From Sphingobacteriaceae bacterium UBA2059 (GTDB taxonomy: Bacteria; Bacteroidota; Bacteroidia; Sphingobacteriales; Sphingobacteriaceae), in assembly GCA_002332615.1 (NCBI GenBank), contig DDAL01000024.1, positions 161,544 through 192,028 of the forward strand: 30,485 nt of DNA, in the 5' to 3' direction. The translations under genes and the position numbers were made by a program. Of the stretch, positions 22,448 to 30,485 are shown piece by piece. The notes beneath the pieces are model-generated. The model did no database searches and had not been told where the DNA came from. It saw only the letters and a list, made by a program, of their open reading frames with translations. Each line of letters starts with the position of its first letter. The stretch's first letter is position 1.

Positions 22448-23080
22448 ATGAGTATAGAGCTTTTAAAGCATTATTTTGATGATCTCAGCGACCAGCAGGT
22501 GAAGCAGTTCAGTCGGCTGGAAGAGCTGTATACTTACTGGAATGCTCAGATAAATGTTGTTTCCAGGAAAGATATTGACAGTTTGTACCTCAGGCATGTG
22601 CTGCATTCGCTGGGCATAGCTAAGGTGATGCCCTTTTTGCCGGCCGAAAAAGTGCTTGACGTGGGTACAGGCGGGGGCTTTCCGGGCGTTCCCCTGGCTA
22701 TTCTTTTTCCGCAGACGCGCTTTTTTCTTGTGGACTCGATAGGCAAAAAAATTAAGGTGGTAAATGAGGTTGCTGCCGCACTTGGCCTTGCTAATTTAAA
22801 TGCACAGCATACCAGGGCCGAACACGTCAATGAGCGCTTCCATTTTGTGGTTTCGCGGGCGGTTACTCAGCTGAAAGACTTTCATCCCTGGGTTAGGGGG
22901 AAGTTTGAAAAGCAAGGAGTAAACACACTCCATAATGGAGTGCTGTATTTGAAAGGAGGCGACCTTTGCCAGGAAATAAGCGAGTCGGGACTTAGGGGGG
23001 TAAAGCTGTTTGAACTTAAAGATTATTTCAAAGAGAATTTTTTTGATACCAAACATGTAGTATATTATCCTGCTCAATAA
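22448..23080 (+). CDS. rsmG: 16S rRNA (guanine-527-N7)-methyltransferase
   Basis: SAM-dependent enzyme that methylates G527 of 16S rRNA. The 210 residues match the family. Landmarks are FSRLEELYTYWNAQINVVSRKD near the start, LYLRHVLHSL, the SAM-binding loop VLDVGTGGGFPGVPLAI at about 69-85, and HFVVSRAVTQL. The ATG at 22448 starts MSIELLKHYF; an earlier in-frame ATG at 22397 would overlap the previous gene by 41 bp and add a tail foreign to the family. It is 10 bp after the glycosyltransferase and 5 bp before dprA. Loss of this methylation is known to give low-level streptomycin resistance in other bacteria. Confidence 0.97.
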   Translation: MSIELLKHYFDDLSDQQVKQFSRLEELYTYWNAQINVVSRKDIDSLYLRHVLHSLGIAKVMPFLPAEKVLDVGTGGGFPGVPLAILFPQTRFFLVDSIGKKIKVVNEVAAALGLANLNAQHTRAEHVNERFHFVVSRAVTQLKDFHPWVRGKFEKQGVNTLHNGVLYLKGGDLCQEISESGLRGVKLFELKDYFKENFFDTKHVVYYPAQ

Positions 23081-23085
23081 GTACT

Positions 23086-24183
23086 ATGCCTTCTTTATTT
23101 GAACTAGCCTTAACTCTTGTGCCTGGCATAGGAAGTATAACCGCCCGAAGCCTTGTTGATCGCTTTGGTACTGCCGAGGCGGTATTTAAAGCTTCAGCTT
23201 CTGAGCTCAGGCAAACGCCGGGTTTGCAATCTAAAGCCGTAGAGGGCCTGCTTTCTAAAGCAGGTTTAAACCGTGCCGAACAGGAACTGCGCTTTATTGA
23301 AAAGTTTCATCTTCAGTCCCTGTTCATTACGTCGCCTCTCTATCCTAAGCGCTTGCTAAATTGCTGCGATGCTCCGGTACTGCTTTACTACAAAGGGCAG
23401 GCCGATCTTAACAGCATGAAGGTAGTGAGCGTGGTAGGTACGCGCAATGCAACCGACTATGGTAAGGAGCTTACCCGCGAACTGGTGAGGGGTCTTAAAA
23501 CGCATAATACACTTGTAGTAAGCGGACTGGCCTACGGAATTGATATTGCCGCTCATAAGGCTTGCCTGGAAGAGGGCTTGCCTACAGTGGGTGTGGTGGC
23601 GCATGGTCTGGATCGCATTTACCCTGCCCAACACCGGCAGATTGCCGAGCGTATGCTTGCTTCGGGCGGTATCCTTACTGAGTTTATGTCGGGTTCTAAA
23701 CCCGATCGTGAAAACTTTCCGAAGCGTAACCGCATAGTGGCCGGCATGGCGGATGCAACGATTGTTGTGGAAGCGGGTGCCAATGGCGGGGCACTTATTA
23801 CTGCTGATATTGCGAATTCATATGATCGGGACGTATTTGCATTTCCGGGCCGTACAACCGACCCTTTCTCTGCCGGCTGCAATGCTTTTATACGTACTAA
23901 CCGGGCTCATCTGGTAACCGGAATTAAGGACATTGAGTATATTTTGGGCTGGGAGGAACCGGAGCAAAAGCAGGTGCCTTCAGCGCAAATGAAGCTGCCC
24001 ATAAATCTTACAGGCGATGAGCGCCTGCTGGCAGAGGTACTGCAGGGCAGCGGCCCTATGGCTATTGACGATCTTACTATCAGCACAAGGCTGCCTTTGA
24101 GCAGGCTTAGCGTTGCTTTGCTTAATATGGAAATGCAAAATATAGTTTGCGCCCTGCCAGGCAAGGTATATCGGCTGGCTTAA
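23086..24183 (+). CDS. dprA: DNA-processing protein DprA
   Basis: Single-stranded-DNA-binding protein that loads RecA during natural transformation. The 365 residues include an N-terminal helix-hairpin-helix part (LVPGIGSITARSLVDRFGT, residues about 11-29) and a Rossmann-like core with VVSVVGTRNATDYG, LVVSGLAYGIDIAAHKACLE, GLDRIYPAQH, FPKRNRIVAGMA and GANGGALITADIAN. A C-terminal winged-helix segment (about residues 305-365) is also present. All family hallmarks are intact. It is widespread in bacteria, including those without known competence, so its presence alone does not show that this organism takes up DNA. It converges with the SixA-like gene 3 bp away. Confidence 0.97.
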   Translation: MPSLFELALTLVPGIGSITARSLVDRFGTAEAVFKASASELRQTPGLQSKAVEGLLSKAGLNRAEQELRFIEKFHLQSLFITSPLYPKRLLNCCDAPVLLYYKGQADLNSMKVVSVVGTRNATDYGKELTRELVRGLKTHNTLVVSGLAYGIDIAAHKACLEEGLPTVGVVAHGLDRIYPAQHRQIAERMLASGGILTEFMSGSKPDRENFPKRNRIVAGMADATIVVEAGANGGALITADIANSYDRDVFAFPGRTTDPFSAGCNAFIRTNRAHLVTGIKDIEYILGWEEPEQKQVPSAQMKLPINLTGDERLLAEVLQGSGPMAIDDLTISTRLPLSRLSVALLNMEMQNIVCALPGKVYRLA

Positions 24184-24186
24184 TGT

Positions 24187-24687
24187 TTATGCTTCTTTTT
24201 TTGGGTAGTCAACAAAGACTAGCTTGCCTGTGCCTTTGCTTATAAGCGAATAGCTGTCAAAAGGAAATTCTATAAGCACCGTTCCGCAGGTAGGCAGGTT
24301 ATAAATACCGGCTTCACATAAGTCATTTGCAAGGTCGGTGATACCCGGATTGTGCCCGAAAAGAGCTATCAGGTCAAAGCGGTCGTCAAGTTTATTTATT
24401 ACAGAAAGCAGGCTTTGGGAGCTTGCTTCATAAATCGCAGGCTCCAGCTTAAAGTGATTCTCATTTATACCCAGCACAGCTGCAAAGCTGGCGGCAGTGC
24501 TTCGTGCACGTAAAGCCGGGCTGCTTACTATAAGTTGCGGCTTTACGCCTTTGTCTGCCAGTCTTCTGGCCATCACAGGAGCATTGGACCGGCCACGCTC
24601 ATTTAAGGGGCGATCAAAATCGCCAAGAGTGGAATTTCCCCAGTCAGGCTTTGCATGCCTTACCAGCAGGAGGTGTTTCTTGTTCAT
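24187..24687 (-). CDS. SixA-like histidine phosphatase
   Basis: A 166-residue histidine-phosphatase-superfamily protein. The catalytic RHA motif sits at LLLVRHAKPDWGN (His11), followed by DFDRPLNERGRSNAPVMA. IVSSPALRARSTAA supplies the phosphate-binding arginine, and LFGHNPGITDLAN the second catalytic histidine. E. coli SixA removes phosphate from histidines of phosphotransfer proteins, while other relatives act on small molecules. The physiological substrate here is unknown. Its ATG overlaps the stop of the upstream glycosyltransferase by 4 bp (ATGA), so the two are translationally coupled. Confidence 0.92.
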   Translation of the reverse strand: MNKKHLLLVRHAKPDWGNSTLGDFDRPLNERGRSNAPVMARRLADKGVKPQLIVSSPALRARSTAASFAAVLGINENHFKLEPAIYEASSQSLLSVINKLDDRFDLIALFGHNPGITDLANDLCEAGIYNLPTCGTVLIEFPFDSYSLISKGTGKLVFVDYPKKEA

Positions 24688-25667
24688 TTTTCCTGATTAT
24701 TAAAAGTTGCAATAGCGTCCAGGTTGATATCATTCATACATTTGAAATGACCCAGCGGGCATTTAGGCAAACCAAACTTGGAGCAGGGCCTGCAGGGCAG
24801 CTCTACTCCGGCTTCATACACCTCGTCGACCTTATAGGGTTGCACGCCCAGTAATTCGGGTATGGTACTACCCCAAATAGATGTAATCCGTTTATTAAAA
24901 GCTTCGGCTACATGGGTTAGTCCGGTATCAAAGCCAATAATACTTACTGCGTTTTTTACCAAAAAAACCGACTCGTCAAAGCTTATTCTTCCGCAGGCAT
25001 TATATACATTTGCTCCTGCAGCTTCTGCAATGATCCGGCCATTTTCAAGCACATCTTTGCCCCCCAGCAGTGCCACGGGCGCCGATAGCTTTTTACAAAG
25101 CTCCGCTACCTTGTTATTAGGCATCCGCTTTGTAAAATGAGTAGCTCCGATGATCATGGCGATGTAACCTTCCTGGTGGCTCGGTGGCAGCAGATCTTCC
25201 AGGCGGTAGGAGCGCTCCATAAAATAGTCAATCGGCTGCTGGTCGTTCACCACACCCATAAACTTTACGGTTTCCAGATACCGGTCTACCAGGTGTACAG
25301 GCTTTACCCTGTTTATCTTAAATTTAAGGGCCATCCACTTTTTTAACCGCTGTTTGTCAAAGGTTGATGAAGGCACTCCCAGGCGGAACTTAATTACAGA
25401 GGATCGTATGGTATTGTGAAGGTCAATTATATGATCATAGTTCTCGGCTTTGAGCTCTTTTATTGTTTCTTTCAGCGAAGGCTTTAAAAAGATCAGCTTG
25501 TCTAGGTACGGGTTCTTACTTAACAGGAAGCTGTACGATTGCTTCGTTATAAAATGAATTTCAAGCCCCTTAATCTGCTGCTTTAAACAGCGTACAACAG
25601 GGCTGGTGTAGATGATATCTCCTATCGAGCTGAAACGGATGATCAGTATTTTCTTAATTGCTGTCAT
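24684..25667 (-). CDS. Family 9 glycosyltransferase (heptosyltransferase-like)
   Basis: A 327-residue GT-B protein of the ADP-heptose:LPS heptosyltransferase family. The N-terminus KKILIIRFSSIGDIIYTSPV is diagnostic, and IIGFDTGLTHVAEAF plus TSIWGSTIPELLG mark the C-terminal donor domain. The last part carries a cysteine cluster, CRPCSKFGLPKCP with another CM six residues on, seen in several Bacteroidota relatives. It probably adds a sugar to lipopolysaccharide core or another surface glycan. The start at 25667 (MTAIKK) is chosen over one 36 bp upstream because the latter adds residues with no family match. It overlaps the end of the PolX-like gene by 14 bp and couples to the SixA-like gene. 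Confidence 0.92.
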   Translation of the reverse strand: MTAIKKILIIRFSSIGDIIYTSPVVRCLKQQIKGLEIHFITKQSYSFLLSKNPYLDKLIFLKPSLKETIKELKAENYDHIIDLHNTIRSSVIKFRLGVPSSTFDKQRLKKWMALKFKINRVKPVHLVDRYLETVKFMGVVNDQQPIDYFMERSYRLEDLLPPSHQEGYIAMIIGATHFTKRMPNNKVAELCKKLSAPVALLGGKDVLENGRIIAEAAGANVYNACGRISFDESVFLVKNAVSIIGFDTGLTHVAEAFNKRITSIWGSTIPELLGVQPYKVDEVYEAGVELPCRPCSKFGLPKCPLGHFKCMNDINLDAIATFNNQEK

Positions 25668-27345
25668 AGTGTCTGATCCTGCGGGCATTGAAATACCGGC
25701 CAATCTGTTCGGCCGTAAACGTATTAAGGCATTGATCGGCGCTAAGGCCGCCTTTACGGGCAGCCAACAGTCCGTAGTGCATGTCGTGCAGCCCGGCCAC
25801 CGAATGAGCGTCAGGGTTTATGGACAGCAGGACGTTTTTCTCGCAGCAGTACTGGTGCCATCGCCAGTCAAGATCAAGCCGTAGGGGGTTTGAGTTGATC
25901 TCTATTGCCACTCCATTAGCTGAACAGGCGTCTATAAGGGTTTTATAGTTTACCGGATAGCCGCTGCGGCTAAGCAAAAGACGCCCTGTAGGGTGTCCGA
26001 GCATAGTGGTGTAGGGGTTTTCAATGGCTTTCACCAGGCGACTGGTAGCTGTTTGTTCGTTCATGCGAAATATCGAATGGATTGAGGCGACCACAAAATC
26101 AAACGTGGCGAGCAGTTCTTCCTGGTAGTCCAGACTGCCGTCATAAAGTATGTCTGACTCAATGCCTTTAAATATCCTGAAAGGAGCCAGCTTTATATTC
26201 AGGGCGTCGATTTCTTCTTGCTGGGCAAGCACCCTCTCTTCGGAAAGACCCCTGGCATAAAATGCTGACTTAGAGTGATCTGAGATGCCGAAATACTCCA
26301 GCTTGAGAACGTCCCGGCAGTAAAGAGCCATTTCTTCCAGACTGTTAACACCGTCGCTCCAGGTGCTATGGTTGTGAAGGCAGCCCTTCAGATCATGCTG
26401 TTGTATCAATGCAGGAAGTTTTTTTTCATCAGCAAGCTTGAATTCAGCTGTTCCTTCACGCAGCTCAGGCTCTATATAGGGCAGCCCCGCCTGCTTATAC
26501 AGTTCTTCTTCGCTTTGAAAGAGAATGTTTGTGTTATTTAGTCGCCTCAATACCTCGTTTGTATGCCCGGTCGAGCCGCTTGTTTTGAAAAGCGCTGAGG
26601 CAAATTCTTCTTGCGGGTAAAAGTGTATGCTTACTTTCAGCGACGATTCGATTTCTCCTCTTAAGGTTTGATCTTCAATATGGGAATGCTGTATTAGCGG
26701 AATAGAAGCCAGCAAGGTTTTAAGTTCTTCATCAAGCGGACAGGAAACGATCACTTCCAGGTCGTCAATGATCTCGCACTTTCTTCTGTAAGCTCCCGTA
26801 AACGCAACTGTTGCCGCAGGGATAGCCTTTTTAAGTTCTTCTAAAAGAGCTTCGGCTTTCTTTTCCACCCGTGCATAGAGAAAGCGGCCGTTGCTGGCCA
26901 TTTTGAACTCAATTAATTTCTTAACTTCTTCCTGAGTTTTAAGTCCGAAACCTTTGGCCTTAAGCAGTCTGTTCTCATTGCATGCATACAAAAGCTCGCC
27001 AACGGTTTCAATGCCCAGTTCCTTCCATAGGGTGAGTACTTTTTTCGGGCCCATCCCTTTGATGTTGAGTAGATCCACCACCCCTGGAGGAACGTTGTTC
27101 AGGTACGTTCTAAGCTCCTGCATTTCGCCGGTTTGCATAAGCTCCCACACTTTGGCAGCCGTAGCTTTGCCCAGGCCGCTAATGCTTTCGAGTTCCTCGA
27201 TGGTTTTTTCATAGAGAGCAAAGGGTAATTTATCGATAACGATTGCTGCAGACGCAACTGCTTTAGTTTTATAGGGATTTTCTCCGCTTAACTCCATTAG
27301 CTGACCTAAGAGCCGTAAGGACCTCACTATGGTTTTGTTTTCCAT
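25654..27345 (-). CDS. PolX-like protein with degenerate polymerase, intact PHP domain
   Basis: A 563-residue protein with PolX architecture: N-terminal helix-hairpin-helix modules (SISGLGKATAAKV at about 54-66, NIKGMGPKKV at 94-103), a nucleotidyltransferase palm (residues about 150-310) and a C-terminal PHP phosphoesterase domain (about 320-555). PHP metal ligands look complete: HNHSTWSDG (His324, His326), GISDHS, KGIESDIL, VASIHS, LGHPTGR and NPDAHS. The palm is abnormal. Where PolX enzymes have DxD, this has DLE (Asp195, Glu197), and where the third aspartate is expected (VDLRV-like) it has VSIHF (Ser239). Polymerase activity may be absent; 3-prime exonuclease or AP-endonuclease activity through PHP remains plausible. 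It is cotranscribed with the family 9 glycosyltransferase. Confidence 0.92.
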   Translation of the reverse strand: MENKTIVRSLRLLGQLMELSGENPYKTKAVASAAIVIDKLPFALYEKTIEELESISGLGKATAAKVWELMQTGEMQELRTYLNNVPPGVVDLLNIKGMGPKKVLTLWKELGIETVGELLYACNENRLLKAKGFGLKTQEEVKKLIEFKMASNGRFLYARVEKKAEALLEELKKAIPAATVAFTGAYRRKCEIIDDLEVIVSCPLDEELKTLLASIPLIQHSHIEDQTLRGEIESSLKVSIHFYPQEEFASALFKTSGSTGHTNEVLRRLNNTNILFQSEEELYKQAGLPYIEPELREGTAEFKLADEKKLPALIQQHDLKGCLHNHSTWSDGVNSLEEMALYCRDVLKLEYFGISDHSKSAFYARGLSEERVLAQQEEIDALNIKLAPFRIFKGIESDILYDGSLDYQEELLATFDFVVASIHSIFRMNEQTATSRLVKAIENPYTTMLGHPTGRLLLSRSGYPVNYKTLIDACSANGVAIEINSNPLRLDLDWRWHQYCCEKNVLLSINPDAHSVAGLHDMHYGLLAARKGGLSADQCLNTFTAEQIGRYFNARRIRHYDSN

Positions 27346-27350
27346 TCTTT

Positions 27351-27358
27351 CAAAATTA
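27351..27358 (-). promoter_or_regulatory. Weak promoter box for the PolX-like gene
   Basis: Minus-strand TAATTTTG, 5 nt before the ATG, with TTTG 16 nt further upstream. The spacing is shorter than the usual 19-21 and would imply a leaderless message, so this is tentative. Confidence 0.25.
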
Positions 27359-27393
27359 CGAATTAAAAGAATTGCAAAGCCTCATAAACAAGA

Positions 27394-27426
27394 ATGCCGG
27401 CCTCTGGTCTGTCAGGTGGCCGGCAT
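27394..27426 (-). terminator. Hairpin terminator after sppA
   Basis: Arms 27394-27402 and 27418-27426 form a perfect GC-rich 9-bp stem (ATGCCGGCC with GGCCGGCAT) around a 15-nt loop. It begins 4 nt past the sppA stop codon and is followed on the minus strand by TCTTGTTTAT. It probably ends sppA transcription before the PolX-like gene. Confidence 0.7.
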
Positions 27427-27430
27427 AGCT

Positions 27431-29188
27431 TTAGTTTAGTGTAATGTTATAAGGCATACGAGCTTGTATACCGGTTGATTTGAGTGCAAGCTGAAGTTGT
27501 TTATAATAGACATAGCTGTCCCCAAGCTGCGCTTTCGAAAAGTAATCTTTCAGCTTATCATTACTGGTGCTTAGGATGGATTCAAACGGGCTTTTTTGTT
27601 CCGGATAGAATACTAGTTTGTAATCCTTAAGTTTAGCCATTTTTGCTGCGGAAGCTATTGCATCGTTAAAATGACCTAAACGATCAACCAGCCCTTTTTG
27701 CAGAGCTTCTGAGCCGCTCCATACGCGGCCCTGGCCTATCTCGTCAATATATGTCTGAGGTTTCTTTCTGCCATCGGAAACTCTTTTAGTAAAAGTGCTG
27801 TATATGCGGTTTACCTCATTTTGTATGACGAGCCTTTCAGATGCAGTAAGAGGCCTGTTTATGCTTCCAAGATCCGCATGTTCGGCGGTTTTAACACCGT
27901 CAAAAGTTACTCCCAGCTTATTATTGAAAAACTTCTGCATATTGGGTATGATTCCGAAAACACCAATAGATCCGGTAATGGTGTTAGGCTCTGCAAATAT
28001 TGAATCAGCGGCGCAGGCAATATAATAGCCTCCGGATGCAGCTACGTCACCCATGGAAACAATTACCGGTTTTACTTTTTGAGTGAGCACAACCTCACGC
28101 CAAATTACGTCCGAGGCAAGGGCGCTGCCGCCTGGCGAATTGATTCTGAATACAACTGCTTTTACCTTGTTATCGGTGCGTGCCTTGCGCAGAGTTCTTG
28201 AAATCCGCTCAGAACCTATGGTTTCATCATCTCCTTCTCCACCGTTTATTTCGCCGACAGCATACACAACTGCTATGCGGTTATTGATATCTCCCTTTGG
28301 AGCTTCGTTGTTTTTAATGTACTCATCCAGAGGAACCGATTTAATATCATCGGTCTTTTTGATGCCCAGGCGGCTTTTTATCTCATACAGCACCTGGTCT
28401 TTATACCGGAGTCCGTCGGCCAGTTTGTAAGTTACTGCGTCGGTGGCGTTTTGTACTTTCAGTGAATTGGCGATAGCGACAAGGGAATCCTTTGGTATCT
28501 TTCTCGACTCGGAGATACGGTTTAAAAAATGGTCATACATTGAACCAAGAAACGAAGTAACCTGCTGGCGGTTTGCATCGCTCATCTTGTCAAGTATAAA
28601 GGGCTCAACAGCGCTTTTATAGGTGCCAACCTTTATGATCTGCGGTTCGATCTCAAGCTTTTGCAAAGCCCCTTTAAAGAAAACAGACTGCGAGCTGAAG
28701 CCTTTAAACTCGAGGATGCCTTCCGGGTTAATATAGATCTTGTCAGCCACCGAAGCCAGGTAATAGGCCGACTGCGGATAGACCTCGCTGTAAGCAAGGA
28801 TGAACTTTTTGGATTTTTTAAAATCCAAAAGGGCGTTTCTTACTTCTTCAATGCTAGCCATCCCCCCCTGGATAGTCGTCAGGTCGAGGTAAATGCCTTT
28901 AATGTTGTCATCGGTTTTTGCTCTGTTTACAGCCAGCAGCAAGTCATAGAGACCAGTCGTCCGGCTATTGCTCATTTCGAAATTGTCGAAGGGGCTCTTG
29001 GAACTTCGCTCAACAAGCGCATTTTTGAGTGAAACATGAAGTATGGAGTTAGCGCTAACCTCTGTTTTGTCGCCCTTTGCAGCTGCAACAATACCAGCGA
29101 TAATAAACATGCCAAATATAAACAGAACAACAGATGCAAGAATAATGCCTACCATGGAGGCGAAAACCATTTTAAAAAACTCTTTCAT
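27431..29188 (-). CDS. sppA: Signal peptide peptidase SppA, 67K type
   Basis: Membrane-bound serine protease that degrades cleaved signal peptides. The 585-residue chain is the long, duplicated form. An N-terminal membrane anchor spans about residues 9-37. The first half carries the general base at Lys191 (VGTYKSAVEPF), and the second half carries the nucleophile at Ser385 (DVAASGGYYIACAADSIFAE) and NTITGSIGVFG. This Lys/Ser split between the halves is the pattern known from E. coli SppA. The start at ATG 29188 (MKEFFKMVF) replaces a TTG three codons upstream. It is divergent from folK and followed by a strong hairpin. Confidence 0.96.
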   Translation of the reverse strand: MKEFFKMVFASMVGIILASVVLFIFGMFIIAGIVAAAKGDKTEVSANSILHVSLKNALVERSSKSPFDNFEMSNSRTTGLYDLLLAVNRAKTDDNIKGIYLDLTTIQGGMASIEEVRNALLDFKKSKKFILAYSEVYPQSAYYLASVADKIYINPEGILEFKGFSSQSVFFKGALQKLEIEPQIIKVGTYKSAVEPFILDKMSDANRQQVTSFLGSMYDHFLNRISESRKIPKDSLVAIANSLKVQNATDAVTYKLADGLRYKDQVLYEIKSRLGIKKTDDIKSVPLDEYIKNNEAPKGDINNRIAVVYAVGEINGGEGDDETIGSERISRTLRKARTDNKVKAVVFRINSPGGSALASDVIWREVVLTQKVKPVIVSMGDVAASGGYYIACAADSIFAEPNTITGSIGVFGIIPNMQKFFNNKLGVTFDGVKTAEHADLGSINRPLTASERLVIQNEVNRIYSTFTKRVSDGRKKPQTYIDEIGQGRVWSGSEALQKGLVDRLGHFNDAIASAAKMAKLKDYKLVFYPEQKSPFESILSTSNDKLKDYFSKAQLGDSYVYYKQLQLALKSTGIQARMPYNITLN

Positions 29189-29234
29189 GGGAGCCAATCT
29201 TATTTAAAGTGAAAGTATACCCGTTAGATATGAA

Positions 29235-29242
29235 TATATTTG
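29235..29242 (+). promoter_or_regulatory. Candidate -7 promoter box for folK
   Basis: TATATTTG fits TAnnTTTG and lies 25 nt before the folK ATG at 29268, in the 79-bp gap between divergent sppA and folK. No spaced TTG is evident. Confidence 0.35.
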
Positions 29243-29267
29243 AAACGTTACACCTTTACAAAGGTTT

Positions 29268-29786
29268 ATGAAAGATGTGTTTTTACTATTGGGAAGTAAT
29301 CTGGGTAACAGAGAGGAAACGCTATGCAAAGCCATAGACTTACTTAACCAACATGGAGGTGAAGTTGCTAAAGTCTCTTCAATCTATAAAACAGCAGCCT
29401 GGGGAAATACGACACAGCCGGATTTTCTTAACCAGGCGGTATTTATGCAGAGCGCCCTTGATGCAGTTGCTTTGCTGGCGATTGTACTTGACATTGAGAA
29501 GCAGCTTGGAAGGCAGCGTAAAGAAAAGTGGGGCGCCAGAAAAATAGACATCGACATAATATTTTATAACGATTCAGTAATCAGCAGGCCCGAATTAAGC
29601 ATACCTCATCCTTACATGCATACACGCCGTTTTGTGCTCCTGCCGCTTGCAGAAATAGCTCCCGACGTAAGGCACCCTATATTGAAGCAAACGGTAAAAG
29701 AGCTTTTAGAAAAGCTTGATGATGAGTTGAGTGTAGAGTTTTATAAGCAGGGTAAAGATTATAGCTCTTTCAGTTCAAATTCATAG
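29268..29786 (+). CDS. folK: 2-amino-4-hydroxy-6-hydroxymethyldihydropteridine pyrophosphokinase
   Basis: HPPK of folate synthesis, which transfers pyrophosphate from ATP to hydroxymethyl-dihydropterin. The 172 residues show LLLGSNLGNREETL at the start, SSIYKTAAWG, DFLNQAVF, and the metal-binding RKIDIDIIFY with Asp94 and Asp96. IPHPYMHTRRFVLLPLAEIAP completes the signature. The product feeds the folate pool used by ThyA and FolA elsewhere in the window, but the genes are not linked. Its 3-prime end overlaps the end of purS on the other strand by 28 bp, so the two transcripts are convergent and complementary there. Confidence 0.97.
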   Translation: MKDVFLLLGSNLGNREETLCKAIDLLNQHGGEVAKVSSIYKTAAWGNTTQPDFLNQAVFMQSALDAVALLAIVLDIEKQLGRQRKEKWGARKIDIDIIFYNDSVISRPELSIPHPYMHTRRFVLLPLAEIAPDVRHPILKQTVKELLEKLDDELSVEFYKQGKDYSSFSSNS

Positions 29787-30010
29787 CTTTCCATAATGAG
29801 GTTGGCAAGCAGTTTCCGACAGGCAGAATCAACTTTCTCATGTGCTTCTTCCTTTGAAAGAGCCTCAATTTCCAGCGTTATGTGCTTACCTATGCGAATA
29901 TTCTGTATCTCGCTCAGGCCAAGATTTTTCATACTGCCTGTCACGGCTTTCCCCTGAGGGTCTAAAATCTCCTTTAAAGGCATCACATTTATTTCGGCGG
30001 AAAATCTCAT
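29759..30010 (-). CDS. purS: Phosphoribosylformylglycinamidine synthase subunit PurS
   Basis: An 83-residue small subunit of the PurLQS complex, which converts FGAR to FGAM in purine synthesis. FSAEINVMPLKEILDPQGKAV and the segment SMKNLGLSEIQNIRIGKHITLEIE are the family core; length and fold pattern match PurS from other organisms. No purL or purQ lies in the window. Its ATG overlaps the pssA stop by 4 bp (ATGA), so translation is coupled to a phospholipid gene, an arrangement with no evident pathway link. The 3-prime end overlaps folK. Confidence 0.93.
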   Translation of the reverse strand: MRFSAEINVMPLKEILDPQGKAVTGSMKNLGLSEIQNIRIGKHITLEIEALSKEEAHEKVDSACRKLLANLIMESYEFELKEL

Positions 30011-30485
30011 CTTAAAAAAGTAAATTGAATAAATGAAAAAACTATATATAGAACTATTATAAGCGGAACAGCCGCAAATTTAAATAATACAATCAAGATT
30101 AACGCTATAAATACCAGGAGGAAGCGCAGCAAGTTTTCCCGGAAAATGAAATTTTTAAACTTCAGGGACAATAGGGGAATCTCCATTACGAGTAAAAAAC
30201 TGGTGCCTATTGTAAGTACAAACAAAAAGAATGGGTTAAGGATATAGGCAGTCCAAAAGTTGTCACCACCAGCAATTATCATGGGCAGAGACCCTATAAA
30301 CAGGGCGTTAGCCGGTGTGGGCAAACCAATAAAATTATCACTCTGACGAGTGTCCGTATTAAACTTCGCAAGCCTTAATGCAGAAAATACCGCAATAATG
30401 AAGGCGGTATAATTTAAATAGGTGCTGAGTTCTCCTACCTGAGGGGCCAGCAAAAACAGCTGGTATACGATAGAGGCGGGCAAAA
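30007..30485 (-). CDS. pssA: CDP-diacylglycerol--serine O-phosphatidyltransferase, C-terminal part
   Basis: Partial gene cut by the right end of the window; about 159 codons of the 3-prime part are present and the true start is outside. The reading enters at LPASIVYQL, the stretch that in PssA follows the catalytic CDP-alcohol motif, so that motif itself is not visible. SALRLAKFNTDTRQSDNFIGLPTPANALF is the typical PssA segment after the active site, and several membrane segments follow. The enzyme makes phosphatidylserine from CDP-diacylglycerol, the precursor of phosphatidylethanolamine. It is coupled to purS by an ATGA overlap. Confidence 0.92.
   Translation of the reverse strand, partial: LPASIVYQLFLLAPQVGELSTYLNYTAFIIAVFSALRLAKFNTDTRQSDNFIGLPTPANALFIGSLPMIIAGGDNFWTAYILNPFFLFVLTIGTSFLLVMEIPLLSLKFKNFIFRENLLRFLLVFIALILIVLFKFAAVPLIIVLYIVFSFIQFTFLR

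Overview
The window looks like a chromosomal segment of a Bacteroidota member, most likely Sphingobacteriaceae (Pedobacter-like). The lineage call is my inference from these signs: a fused SecDF; surface-type lipoproteins with Asp/Lys-rich residues after the lipid cysteine; a TonB-dependent receptor locus; a stand-alone PurS; and promoters of the Bacteroidota form (TTG, about 20 nt, TAnnTTTG), the best of which precedes the cobalamin riboswitch. Almost all of the DNA is ordinary single-copy chromosome. I see no rRNA, tRNA, insertion sequence or CRISPR array.

Layout. 16-4425 (minus): secDF, then the thymidylate pair thyA-folA. 4564-7902 (plus): ispE, a small basic possible DNA-binding protein, a DUF2147 secreted protein and an AzgA-type purine permease. 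A 37-bp near-perfect palindrome at 7923-7959 separates these from the converging minus-strand operon. 7985-13475 (minus): a vitamin B12 uptake operon, made of promoter, cobalamin riboswitch, BtuB-like receptor, two tandem BtuG-like beta-propeller lipoproteins and one further surface lipoprotein of unknown role. 13552-16673 (minus): a small LapA-domain membrane protein and a 945-residue outer-membrane protein joining a zinc-peptidase-like domain, a TolB-like propeller and a C-terminal barrel. 16674-18017: 1.34 kb without a convincing gene.

18018-21157 (minus): tgt, an LptF/LptG permease and an EamA transporter, tightly packed and ending in a good hairpin terminator. 21310-24183 (plus): a family 2 glycosyltransferase, rsmG and dprA. 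24187-29188 (minus): sppA, a PolX-like protein, a family 9 glycosyltransferase and a SixA-like phosphatase. 29268-29786 (plus): folK. 29759-30485 (minus): pssA (cut by the window end) and purS.

How the genes work together. The B12 operon is the clearest functional unit: the riboswitch should shut it off when cobalamin is plentiful, the propellers should capture B12 at the cell surface, and the BtuB-like barrel should import it. No inner-membrane BtuCDF is present here. thyA, folA and folK all belong to folate/thymidylate metabolism but sit in separate units. The most interesting points for follow-up are the fourth gene of the B12 operon, the peptidase-propeller-barrel fusion, the PolX protein whose polymerase metal site looks broken while its PHP site looks intact, and a Tgt that has lost the three zinc cysteines.
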